DNA of 64,000 bases from Mucidula mucida (taxonomy: Eukaryota; Basidiomycota; Agaricomycetes; Agaricales; Physalacriaceae), in the NCBI GenBank assembly GCA_015501055.1, contig JADNYV010000047.1, forward strand, positions 164,001-228,000, read 5' to 3'. This document shows, piece after piece, positions 44,828 through 55,415 of the stretch. The first letter of the stretch is position 1. Each line of letters opens with the position of its first letter. The position numbers were made by a program, and so were the translations under genes. The notes beneath the pieces were generated by a model. The model did no database searches and was not told the origin of the DNA. It saw only the letters and a program-made list of their open reading frames with translations.

Positions 44828-45360
44828 TAGTAGGTCAAGTTTTGCATATTTGGGAGCCAGTCCACAACAATCGCAATTGATACGGGAATGTTATATTTGC
44901 TGGAAGAGGGCAGTATCTTGAGCCCTGCTTACCGTTAGATCCCACGGAATTGTTGAACTAGGTGTAAGTATTACTTGGGTAACGAACCATTCAAAGATCC
45001 GGACGGACCCAGTCTTAAGAGATATCAACTCTAAGTTCAAAGGTAATGAACGAGTCCGCAAGATGAGATGATCAGTCTTTGTTGAACCGAATTCACATTG
45101 GTGTCGGAAAAAGGTGGTCAAGCCCCGAGTTCTAGCACCACGGTACACGTGTTCACAGCCGTTAGGCTTTTGAACAGCGTTATCCACGGTCTCGCGCAGG
45201 ACAAGTGGGTGTTGAACCTTGAATGTTTGAACACTGATCCTCAGGCTACCTTCCTACCACCACTATCCACCACCACCCACCGACTACCAACCACCACACC
45301 ACCATTGCTCACTTTACGGCACCGCCATCTCCAGCCTGCTAGCACCAACCTGTTGTTTTA
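44828..45360. other. Upstream DNA of b' (inverted match to 37290-37589), then simple sequence
   Basis: 44830-45190 is recognisably the reverse complement of the b upstream region, with shared words such as GATCATCTCATC and GTTGATATCT. From about 45240, CAC/ACC-rich simple sequence begins. No gene. Confidence 0.6.
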
Positions 45361-45685
45361 GACCACGGCTCGAGCTCGATAGGCGTGTGTTTTTTGCCTC
45401 ATATTTTAGACCGCGACCCGAGCTCGATAGGCGCAAGTTTTTTGTTATTGTAGATTTTGTTCTTTCTATACCTACATTTCTTTGGATGCTGAAGGCCACA
45501 ACCCGAGCTCGATAGGCGTGCGCTGCGTTCTGCTGTGACCCGAGCTCGATAGGCACAAAAGCATTTATTTTCTTGTTGACGACGTTGAAGGCTGCGACCC
45601 AAGCTCGATAGGCGTATGCTACGTTGTGCCGCTGCTGCATTATTATTTGTATATGCCACGACCCGAGCACAATTCGGATAGGCAT
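45361..45685. repeat. Six spaced copies of GACCCGAGCTCGATAGGCG
   Basis: A motif close to CGACCCGAGCTCGATAGGCG recurs at about 45361, 45409, 45495, 45535, 45591 and 45655, always on the same strand. The copies are separated by unrelated 20-60-nt spacers. The core CGAGCTCG is palindromic. The sixth copy has a small insertion. It lies in a stretch of arm 2 that has no counterpart in arm 1. Nature unknown. Confidence 0.75.
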
Positions 45686-46267
45686 GTAAATTTTTGGTGG
45701 CTGACTAACGGTATGTACAGTTCGGCGGCTATTAAACGGAACATGCCGAGCACCTGTCGGCATTGGTTTTTTCGACTCTCCCTCGGATGCTCCTACCTGA
45801 TCCGACGGCTTATGTCATCATCATGTGCGCACCTCCTACAACCAGCCGGCCCTGTGGGTCAATTGGCTGTATCACAACAACAACAATAACAACAGAGATT
45901 GGCAGCCAAATAGAGGTCACATTGTGGTTAACCCTGAGCAAGCCCAACTGGTGGATCTGTTTGTCTCCCGTCATTTCCTTCATCCATTCATTTGCCCCAT
46001 CAGAAATGGCGAGAGATCATATTTCTCCAATTAGTATTTCAACACGTTGGGCGACAAGCATTCACATCATGATAGACCCACTTGCCGGTTTCCTCTCTAC
46101 CATATTTAAGGCTGAGCTTGATGTAATGGGAAATTGTTCTATGATAACATTATGAGAAGAGTTGTTAATATCTTTGTGAGGTATGTGGTGAAGGATTTTG
46201 CTGTTTCCCTTCCATTCTTCCCCATTTTCTGTACCGTCCTTGTCCTTTCCTTCACTCCTTTTGTTTC
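45686..46267. other. Spacer, right part is the upstream DNA of a'
   Basis: 46000-46267 matches, inverted, the region upstream of receptor a (36868-37210), e.g. CATCATGATAGACCC. 45690-45990 has no recognised content apart from an AAC/CAA-rich stretch. Confidence 0.5.
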
Positions 46268-47625
46268 ATGGCAACCACAGCCCCAGCGCTGCGCGCTCTG
46301 AACCTCCCTACAGAAGGTGTGTTCACACTGCATGTTCTGACCATCAAGCTTGATAGTTCCCAACCCAGAGCCACTCCCTGCGTTGATTGCCATTTACAAC
46401 ATATTCTATTTCGGCGGGTTCTTCTCCCTGGTCGGAATACTTGTTGTGGCCAAACACTTGCCTAACATTCACCGCACTGCAATCTGGTACACGTTCATCA
46501 TGACATGGATAGTGTATTGCATGGTGTTCCTAATAATAGTAGGCCACCAGCAAGGGCCCCTACCAGACTACACCCTCTGTCTAGCACAGGCTGCATTTGT
46601 ATACACAAGTACACCAATGTATGCTCTGCCTCTGTAGTGTTTAAACCAAATATTGACATATCACATCACACCAGTTGATGAAGTGAACCTATACATATCC
46701 CATATTGTGTTATGGTGCCTATGATTCAGGCACACCCATCCAAAAGCAGAAATTTTTGGTCCTAATTAGGCTATTCCTGTGTTTGTGCCTGGCCACAAAG
46801 CTGTTTGCTGTAAGTTTGCAGCATATCACATCACATGCCGAAAACCTACAGTTAAAACTCTACAGTATACTTGCTTGCTTGGTATCAATTTCTTTAGGGC
46901 GACCTTCACATGCCGCAAACTGATAGTGCAGGTAATATTCTTTTTTTGACAATCTTAACTTGCTACTTTGCTGAACGGCAATACTGACAGTTATATGTCT
47001 TATGCACTGGCCTGGTAAGGAGCTGTCCTCTTGAAGCGAATTATATTGTGTATCTGATGTATAGCTCTCCTGTTTCAATATCAATGTTGTTGACACTATT
47101 GAGTCCCTGTAGCTTCACACTACACCTTTCTTTGTGTATGGGGTGCTGGTTCTAGAAGGCTTTTGTGTGCGCATTTACTAAATGTACAAGCTATTATAAA
47201 CTCATTTGAGTCTGCAGGTTGAATCAATGACACCAGAAATCATTATGCACAATGTTTTGGGGATGTACCACAATTTCTCATTTAACACAATATAGGTTGC
47301 AGTGTGTTTTGAGATTTAATGGACCTAACATTTCTTCAGCCAAATCACATCATCAAAGGTGGTCTTGGTTGGTGCTTTTGTTATTCTTTGGCTTGAGGGT
47401 ATGTATTTGTTTTGTTGCTCCTTATTGAGATCTAAGCAGGGACCCTATGACAGGCTGCATCATCTACATCTTATATCACAACTGACAAGTCTTTAGAAGA
47501 CTCAGTTCTGGCACAACAGCTACTAGTAGCTTGGTTTCCCTGGCTCTAATTGTTTAAGCAGCCATATTCTGCACACTAACAGTGGTTGGTCTTGTATGTG
47601 TCCTTTTTAGTTCTCCTTGCAGCAT
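46268..47625 (+). pseudogene. Receptor a' (inverted copy of receptor a), inactivated
   Basis: Starts MATTAPALRALNLPTE with the same first intron as receptor a, then LPALIAIYNIFYFGGFFSLV, IWYTFIMTWIVYCM and VGHQQGPLPDYTLC. The distal exons are recognisable at nucleotide level but carry stops: the codon for Trp in YRNWQEF has become TGA (near 47485) and the Arg codon of LIVRAAI has become TAA (near 47553). Differences from the active copy are mostly C-to-T or G-to-A and remove CpG sites. The transporter-like N-terminal half is still open, but the gene cannot make the full protein. Confidence 0.85.
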
Positions 47626-47806
47626 GGAAAATGTTCACTGGTGCAATAACTAGCATAAGATTCATTTTATGCCTGTATAACAATGTGGGAGGATGGTCTT
47701 CTCTAATCAGTTCTCAAATGACTCACCTTGTAACAGCATTAGGTGCATTCACTTCCTAATAGCATGCCAAAATCTGATAAGCTTACAGTGCCCGTTGTGG
47801 CTACTA

Positions 47807-48049
47807 CTGTAGCGTTTCGACCGTAACTTCACAGCCTGTGACCCATTATGGTCTGAAGTTACAGCGAACAGCTTCACAGACCCTTAAATTGCCTTTTTTG
47901 GACAGTTCCGCTTATAGCGGACCTGAAATTTCCTTATTTGGAGGCTTGTGCCTGACCAAAGTGGTCCGTGACCCGTTATGATGTATATATAGCTTCACTT
48001 CAAAGACCCCCGTGACCCGTTATGTGAATTTGCGGTCGAAACGCTACAG
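47807..48049. mobile_element. Tc1/mariner-type MITE (243 bp)
   Basis: Perfect 17-bp terminal inverted repeats CTGTAGCGTTTCGACCG (47807-47823 and 48033-48049), flanked by TA on both sides (47805-47806 and 48050-48051), the Tc1/mariner target duplication. The body contains three GTGACCC(A/G)TTATG words and no ORF. It lies within arm 2 between a' and W2 and is absent from arm 1. Confidence 0.9.
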
Positions 48050-48630
48050 TAGTCTGTGATGTCATTATTCTATCAGGAATAGAACTTAGTGCTATCAAGC
48101 GTGCTTCATGTAGGAAGGCCTTCTATTATCCAAAAGCAAAATGATTGCCCACTAAATAGCGGGATTGTGCGCTGAGCCTTCAACAGCAAAAGTCACTGTG
48201 CAGACCACAACAAAGGACATGCATTGTTGCGGTATAGCGGGACAGTGGACTGGAACAGTGGCAGTGGAATAAGGTGTGGATGTCTATGAAGCCCTTAGAG
48301 TTCTTCATTAAGAATGACAGTGTAAATTATGGAAAGGATAGGCATGAGAGATGACCTAGGCAAAAGATGTGTGGTCTTGGTGCTGGTGCTGGCGGACTGG
48401 GTCTAGTGCTGGTGCCAAGGGCAGAAAAGTGCAGCAGAGGTCAAGGACAGAAAGCTCAGGTTGGTATGAAATACAGGACGGCGCGAGGCGGACACTGGAA
48501 GGCGGACAACAATGATAAGAAGCCGATTGATTGAAATTGATTGGGAAAGCTAAGAGAGAATGCGCAGACAGACAGAGACAAATCGACAATCTTAAATCTG
48601 ACTACCGCTTTCCAGTCAGTACAAAAACAG
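48050..48630. other. Intergenic region of arm 2
   Basis: 48070-48125 matches 35296-35350 inverted. The rest has no recognised content. Confidence 0.45.
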
Positions 48631-49918
48631 CTATACATATATGAAGATATTTAGACACCTATCTACATGACCCCTCAAATGTTCCCCAATCACCTTGTAC
48701 AACCCTATAGGAAGGAATGTCTTATTGAACATATTCTGCGCTCTCTGCTCTGGATCCCACCAGATCGGCAGCGTCTTATAGAACCACATCAATGTCCAGA
48801 TATAGCCCAAGATGTGTACGACGCGTCCGCCTCTGATGCCGGCCCGTCGTCCAACAGCGATGACAGCGTCCTCAGCTGTGATGGCCACCGCATGTAGAAG
48901 AAAGAAAACCAAACAGTTGCTCTCTGTCCAACCCACCCCAACCTTCCGTTCACCGACCAAGTGCATTAGGCCAGAACTTAGAAAGGCGACGTATAACTGG
49001 GTGTAGGACGAAGTCTTCGTCCCCGGTTCTGCGTGAAGCAGGCGTCGTGCGATGAATTTTCCATGCACCGAAAAGACCTGGACCCGTGAGTGTTCCGATG
49101 TCTTGCCAAAATAGCTTGACTTACCCTTCGCAAGCACTGATGCCATGCCCGCCTAAGTACAAGGTCTTGTGAGCACGACAGTCAACTTCAAAAGATAGTT
49201 GAACGTACCCCCAAAAGCGACGAATGGTATAAGCATCGCTCCAATACCCAAACAGGTGCGTCCAATCTTCCGGTCGCGAAAGATGCAACGCCACAGACAC
49301 AAGGCTAATGATGGTATGGCAAAATTCAGCGTTGGACACAATCAACAGCGCCCAGATAAACTGATCCACCATTGCCCAATACCACGGCCTCTCCTCGAGC
49401 GGGACGCCACCCTCGACCAATGCCGAATAGTGTCGAAGGTATAACGACGCCACGTCGATAGTCAGCATACACCTCAACACGCTGACAGCGCGTCCAATAA
49501 TGAATGAAATCCTCGATGTTCCCGGGGCCGGCTTCTCACGAAAGAGCCCAACGGGCTCCTGACTCCACCCAATGCCGCGCGGACTGGAGAGCAGGCGCAC
49601 CGTCCATTCCACACGCGCGAGCAACGGTGCGTTTTCGATATCCTTCCCCTTCTGACGGGCCCACTGGAACTCGCGGCGCGGGTCTGACAGCATTATATAG
49701 TCCGACGCGATCAAGACGAACCACGCGATGCCGAATGCCATGGGGTAGTCCGCTGCCATGCTGCCTGTGGTTGTTGTGGATAGATATACAGAAGACACGA
49801 GGGCAGCGACGAAGAACAACCATGGCGGGATAGAGGATTTGACGACTACCAGAGAGCTTGTCAAGCATAGGACCGCGAAGACGAGCGCTTCAATCGAGAC
49901 GGGCTTGCTGTTGGCCAT
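48631..49918 (-). CDS. Wax-synthase-like membrane O-acyltransferase W2
   Basis: Three exons: 49918-49209, 49152-49125 and 49077-48631, all with GT-AG junctions. It starts MANSKPVSIEALVFAVLC (the upstream Met at 49969 is less likely because W1 also starts at MANNKP). Several membrane helices, for example SIPPWLFFVAALVSSVYLST and AFGIAWFVLIASDYIMLSD. The MBOAT-type core reads DWTHLFGYWSDAYTIRRFWG then AWHQCLRR with the likely catalytic His, followed by FSVHGKFIARRLLHAEPG and ESNCLVFFLLHAVAITAEDA. About 395 residues, normal for fungal wax-synthase-domain proteins. Known family reaction: transfer of an acyl group from acyl-CoA to an alcohol. Intact, unlike W1. Confidence 0.85.
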
Positions 49919-50844
49919 ATCACAGCCTCGAGTGTTGAACGCGGGATGTAATGACTGGGATCGTTCCAAATTGTCTGTGTATCAGCCACTGTCGGCCTCA
50001 ATTGTTCTCATGGACACTATATGAATGAACGCTTCTCGGTCCAGAAATGCCGTTTCGGATGCCGTTTGGATGCGTAAGATGCGGAAGATGCCGATATCGC
50101 GTTTGTTCATCATTCATCTGTTCTGTGTCCACCATCGCTTAGCGCTTAGCTGTGAAAGGAGAGAGCCTCCTTAATTCCAACCAGGTTCGAGAAGTTCCGC
50201 TCCCATCAGAAATGTTGGGCAGAGCAGTGGAAGCGAGTCAAAGTCTCATCTCTCCAGCCGAACATCAAGTTAACGAAAGGATCAGAACGAAAGCAATGCA
50301 AAGCCACGAAGTGAATTTCATGTGTACGGCTACTGATCATCCGAAACAAACTTGAAGGGTACGGGAAGCAAGCATCAGAAAGGAGTAGTCACAAAATCAT
50401 GATGAGAAGTTTTCGGTTAGAAGAGCGATGTGAGAAAATCACTGGATGGAAGCTGGACTGTGTTGGGTGCCGCAGCGACCCGGAAACGGAGCGTATCGTC
50501 GTCCAATGCCCGCAATGTGAAGTGCTGGTAGATATACTTAGCAGCCTGCTTAGTCGACGGGCCGTTCCTGCTGATTCTGGACAACAAATTCAACAGGCAG
50601 GATTCCCAATCACCCTCCTGCTGATCTCGAGAAGTAGAGTTCCCATCAATTTGGATATTCATCGTGCCTCCGCGCTGGCTGCGCGTCTAATTCTTCAAGT
50701 TCAATTTCAAAGTGTTGTGTTGTCGCAAAAAAGGATGCGGTAGTAGCACATATGGCTCCAATCCACGAATCGTGCATCCAGTGTTACAGGCGTCTCCGCC
50801 GAAACTGAATCCACGTCTTGCGAAGTACGGTTCTCGAGCGGTAA
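49919..50844. other. Upstream DNA of W2 and P450' tail
   Basis: No gene recognised. It occupies the place of 32979-33496 in the mirrored block. Confidence 0.4.
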
Positions 50845-51335
50845 GGCCGGGCGCTTTTCGCCAACCTCGATCTTCACATCAGAGTTCATCAACACATAGG
50901 TCTTAGAGAACTTCATAACCCCAAAGAAGCGACCCGATTTCAGAGAAGTTTTGATTACAACAGAATAAAGGAGACATATACCAAAGGTGCTGGCCCTTCC
51001 CAAATGTCATATAATTCGGTGACGGCGTCTTCAGTCCTCCTCGTCAAGTAATACTTTTGAAAGCCATCAAGGTACGACCGCAAGCATCGAATATCTTCTC
51101 CAGCAAAGGCGCTAGAGTATCTTCCAGCAGCGTCGTCTTCACGGCATGGAAATCATCGACCTCGTGTGTCAACGGCGCGGTTGAACAGCTCAGCATCAGT
51201 CACACTGCGATGACACATCCTCGGACGCGGTGCTATCTATCGACAGTATGTCCTCCACGTAGGTCTTGCCCAAAACTTACGCTGCCACATTGTCTCCAAG
51301 GATGGGGAAATTGAAGAGGCGGTCATCGAACTGTT
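50845..51335 (-). pseudogene. P450' remnants (inverted copy of the P450 at 31033)
   Basis: Reading leftward: DDRLFNFPILGDN (about 51335-51294) matches P450 exon 3; THEVDHFHAVKTTL (about 51183-51131) matches the next conserved exon; and YVLMNSDVKIEVGEKRP (about 50910-50850) matches the C-terminus after the haem loop. Everything between, including the ExxR helix and haem loop, is deleted or unrecognisable. Confidence 0.85.
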
Positions 51336-51577
51336 AGTGGGCCCTTGCACGGAAAATAGCGTAAGCGAGGAAGAGAAACCAAGAGCGTGTTGCCCATATC
51401 GGCGGTCGTCCGGTAGCCTGAAATTCCACTAAAATGCGGAGGAAAACGCGTGGAGGACACGCAGATGAAAGAGCAAAGCCCAACGCGGGCAGTGCTTACA
51501 TGATTCGGACCGACCGTACCGGTTGGGCACTTGCCGCTCTGCATCCTCTCACTTGTTTGCCAACTAACTCCGCGTCA

Positions 51578-51930
51578 AGATGGTGCAGGAGAAGGTTGCT
51601 GAGGAAGCCCCACGGTGGAAGAAGAACTGAAAAGCATCGTGCGGTAGAGTGATTGGTGAAGGAGCGCATAGTCTGACAGTGTTGCCTCGACGGGCGCCCC
51701 TTCAGTCCGGATACATCGCTGTCGCAGTTATATGCGTTTGTGACAAGGAGTTTATTCCGGCAGAGTATTACTTTAGATGATCTACGGCGCCTCTGAACGG
51801 AGCGTGTCCGCTGTCATTGAGGAATGGGGATGGTGGGCTTTAAGCTGCTGTCCTCGTACACGTGCGGAGGTAGTGAATGTGCGCTGTCTGTTTTGTATAG
51901 GGTGATGGTACGATTGTGGAAGACGTACGC
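51578..51930 (+). pseudogene. Second copy of the 3' half of the UBX gene
   Basis: Same orientation as the real UBX gene. It shares AGGAGAAGG(C/T)TGCTGAGG, TTCAGTCCGGATACA, GTCGCAGTT(G/A)TATGCGTT and GGAAGACGTACG with 43290-43915, with several deletions and no open frame. It lies just outside the P450' remnant, so arm 2 is bracketed by the real UBX 3' end and this copy. Confidence 0.82.
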
Positions 51931-52722
51931 TACTACGGTAGAGTATTTGGCTGAAAATGCTCCAGCCATGCGGAAGCCCTTGTCAAACTCCCGGTCTTGC
52001 AGTACTTCTACATGATAGTACACGCGTTAAGATCCAACAGATGTAACGAACAACGAAGCACTCACCCGCCCCGACAGCATCGACAAGTCAGAATATCAAA
52101 GATGAATACAAGGCAACCTGTAATGGCTATAACAAAAAGCCTCCGTGTGAGCAACCGATCTAGATCTAATGATCACGAAAGTGGCGTACCAGCAACGATA
52201 CACTCAAGACACCCTGCTATCAAATCAACGATACACATGATGCACCCCCCAATACAATCGACAATCCCTAGTTTCTATCCGGTGAGTGTGTGAATTTGAA
52301 GGAAGATCGACGCTGCACACCTGTGAGGCAAGACGCTATGCAACTTCAAAGCATTAGCACCGGACGTAAAGCTGGAAGTGAGCGTTTTTTGCGTACCCCA
52401 TCGTAATATAAAAACTGGTGCGAGGTAGACCAGGACAACAACCCGGAGCTTTATAGAGGTAGAGGCAGATGACGTAGCGCGTCTCCGCTCCACAAGAGGC
52501 ACGCTCGGAAATTCGGTATATGCAATACGAGGACATTCACCAGGCCAACGCATATGTTGCAAGTTGAAGAAATGATTAAAGGCGCTCTCGCTGCTCCTCA
52601 TCGTCGGATAAATTATTAAGGATAAGATAAGATAAACGATTGGGTGCCCTATACTGGTGCGGACAATTTACGCTCTCTAGCGCCGCTTGTGAGAAAGGGA
52701 CCTGACCTAATATGCGTGGCAC
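51931..52722. other. Spacer, no gene recognised
   Basis: Short ORFs on both strands, one at 52275-52601 on the minus strand with hydrophobic stretches but no motif. Nothing supportable. Confidence 0.4.
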
Positions 52723-53671
52723 TTACCCGTTAGCGTTCCCCAATAGCTCTTCAAATCGTCGTCGCAATGAGTCCAGATTCGAATCAAACTCGTTCCCCGC
52801 GCAGTGGCCATGGTCCATCTGAAACGCCTTGCATTCGCGAATGAATTGCTCCAGGTCCTTTACGCGTGTGATCGAAAGCTCTGGTTCGTTTGAGCCGCGC
52901 GCACGCGCCAGGTAGGATGCGACCATTGTGGAGATCCCGCCTAGGATATCAAGTGAGCGGGGGGCGCAACAGCGAACCAGTGAGATGATGACCAAGGATA
53001 CAGATGGCGATGGACGTCTGGGTTGGGTGAGCGCAGGTTGTCAGGACTAAGGAGAAACTAACGCTTTTTCCTGTTGTAGCGGCAGAGATGCCTGTCGTTA
53101 GAGCGCCTAGCATGACTTGGAGGCCTGTTATTAGTTAGCCACGTATCAGGTAAGAGAGAGAAATCATACCAATAGCAATGTTGAGCGCGTATCCCGTCAT
53201 CTTGGCTTTGAAAGCATACTTGGTCTTCTCCTCTTCCGCCGTGCTGAGCGTCGGCTGCAGGCGTTCTCCAACCGTCTTGACACGGTGGGGCTATATTAAT
53301 GAGCGCGTCGTACGCTGTCAGAAGAAGAGAAGCACCTTCTCGACTGGAATGATCCAGTCTACATCAGACGACAGGTGCTTCGTCTCCCGTTGCGGCAAGG
53401 AAGGCAAGGGCTGGTAGATCGGGTTGGAATCGCCTAGTGGATCACCATTCAAGCTCGCTTCTTGGGTCCGTGGGTCCGCGAAAGATAATTGAGAAATGCG
53501 ATGTGGAGAGGCATAAGTCGCTCGCCGATGTTGTGATGACGCGCGGCGCTCAGTAGAAGCACGGACAGGCTCCGGGACGGAAACTGCGAGCGCGGGAACG
53601 GGCACGGGCGTTGAAGTTGGCGCAGGCGTATCATCTGGCACTGGGGCAGGAGCATTGTCAGGACGATCCAT
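52723..53671 (-). CDS. SLATT-domain (fungal type) two-transmembrane protein
   Basis: Starts MDRPDNAPAPVPDDTPAP, a Pro/Ala-rich disordered region with IYQPLPSLPQRETKHLSSDV. Then follow the SLATT core with VKTVGERLQPTLSTAEEEKT and YAFKAKMTGYALNIAI, GLQVMLGALTTGISAATTGK (first helix), TSIAICILGGISTMVASYLA (second helix), ARGSNEPELSITRVKDLEQF and the C-terminal helix to the stop at 52723. The exon joins have normal signals; one intron interrupts ILGG at about 52985-52935. In fungi this is annotated as the SMODS and SLOG-associating 2TM effector domain. Bacterial relatives are effectors in nucleotide-signal defence systems; the fungal function is unknown. No SMODS or SLOG partner is next to it here. 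Confidence 0.82.
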
Positions 53672-54005
53672 CTGGACGATGTACACGAGTTAAGAATGCT
53701 CGAACACATGTTTTTAATATGTCGAGGCAGGGATCGCTGAAAATACATATAAATAATGTTTTTGACACCGCAGAACACGCAAAAACGCCTTGTTTCCTGT
53801 GAAAAGCAAGGCTTCTGAAAATGACATGGTGGGAATTACCCAGGAGTTTCTTCGCCTCGATGGGGCAAGTTTCCCGATCCGGCACGTACTACTCAGTCAA
53901 GTCAACCAAAACTTTGGTCTAAACTCACTGGCGTCGAGTACTATAGGCGCGCAACAAAAGCCGGATTGTTTGTTGACTTGTAACATAATGAGCTACATGG
54001 CGACT
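53672..54005. other. Spacer between the cupin and SLATT genes
   Basis: Both genes are on the minus strand; this contains the cupin 3' end and the SLATT promoter. Nothing else recognised. Confidence 0.45.
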
Positions 54006-54988
54006 CTACAATGTCACTGCGGGGTACTCCGGATCCTTGGAAGCATTCCCCCATGGCAAATCCGGCCTTCGAAGTAGCCATCTCCGCTTCTCCTCTACAT
54101 TATACGGCAGATCTGGATAGTACAGTTTGTCGTCCTTGTGGTCTTCACCAAATACGAGATACACAAAGTCTTCACCTGGACAAAAATGAGTAGTATAGCC
54201 ACATCTGATTGGCCGTCGACATACCTTCATTGGGACCATCGTTGATTAATGTATGCGCCCTTCCCGTCCCGTCTCTCCACGCGACACAATCCCCTGGCTT
54301 CATAAGCACGTTTTCTCCGTGATTCCAATACCGCACTGATCCTTTCAATATCAGCACGAACTCGTCGTCGAGCGAATGCGCATGTGCCGCGGAAGACTTG
54401 TTCCCAGGTGGTAGGATCTCCAGATTGACGTTCCAGCCGCGCGCCGTCGCATCCGAATCTGGCATAGTAAGCCTGGTAAGAGATGCATGGTTGCAGTATA
54501 TGGTGGGTTTGAAATCCCTAGGCCGTGCAGCAGCGTATCCGTTGATGATGTGCTTTGGCAGCTCGCTGACACCCTCATCGGGCTTTTTAAATATTTATTG
54601 TGAATGACGAGGATACATAGATACGTACCCTGCCCGGTTCGACGACCTTGTCAGAGAAAACGAGGACCGTCAAGCCCTCTGATCCTGCGAGCAGTTTACA
54701 CTGACGGTCAGCGCGTTCGTCAGACTTGGACCACCCAAACGAATCGAGAGTGATTAGTCTTGCGCTTTCTGTCCCGGCGATAAGACTCCCTCCTCCTTCA
54801 ACAACGACAATGAATTGATTCGCGTGAGCTTGGATATTGATCATTATCTCTTCAACGTGGCCGATGCGGATGGCTCTGATGTCAACGCGCTCGAAGGAAG
54901 CCAAGGGCACCGTTTTCGCGTCCGTGAACAGGAATACACAGAACGCACAGCTCCGTCCATGGTGGTTGATGACTGGTTGTGATAACAA
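54006..54988 (-). CDS. Cupin-fold protein (probably two barrels)
   Basis: The N-terminal half, starting MLSQPVINHHGRSCAFCVFL, has FERVDIRAIRIGHVEEIMIN and QFIVVVEGGGSLIAG, which fit a degenerate cupin barrel. After an intron (about 54630-54580), KPDEGVSELPKHIINGYAAA leads to the second barrel. Its motif 1 is AAHAHSLDDEFVLILKG (HxH...E...G) and motif 2 is LMKPGDCVAWRDGTGRAHTL with the third His ligand. A final exon reads EDFVYLVFGEDHKDDKLYYP and ends at 54006. The metal ligands of barrel 2 are present. Substrate unknown; it could be a dioxygenase, isomerase or storage-type cupin. Confidence 0.7.
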
Positions 54989-55415
54989 TCATCGGGACCG
55001 CGAGTGATGCAGTCAGCTGAGAACCAGCCTGGTCACGGGTTCGCTCCTCCACCTAGAATGGCGCCATGACCAGTGACGAGAGTGTAGTCAGGATTCGCCC
55101 AATCAGCAACCTTTCTCAGGCAAGTGCCGCATTTGGAACGTAGAGCTGCTGTCGGTGGATTGGCACGTTGGCTCCCTTCATTGTTCAAGAGTCTGCCAGC
55201 GTGCCCCGGTGAACGGGATGTTGCGGGTCACCGGTCCGACGCCATCGTCAACCCCATCATCTCTATCAATCACATTTTCTGACCGCACACCTTCGTTACA
55301 CTTCAGATGAAACTCGAGTTGCGCGCTCTCGGAAGTGACAGACTGGCAGTTGACGTGTGGTAGACAAGCAGAGCAGCTCAAATGCCATTGCATCATCAAA
55401 CACTTGCTTTGGTAC
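54989..55415. other. Upstream of the cupin gene, no gene recognised
   Basis: No recognisable coding segment; ends at the terminal repeat of the hAT-like element. Confidence 0.4.

Noticed and set aside
45361..45685. CRISPR-like array
   Set aside because: Repeats too divergent, spacers of unequal length, eukaryotic context, no cas genes.
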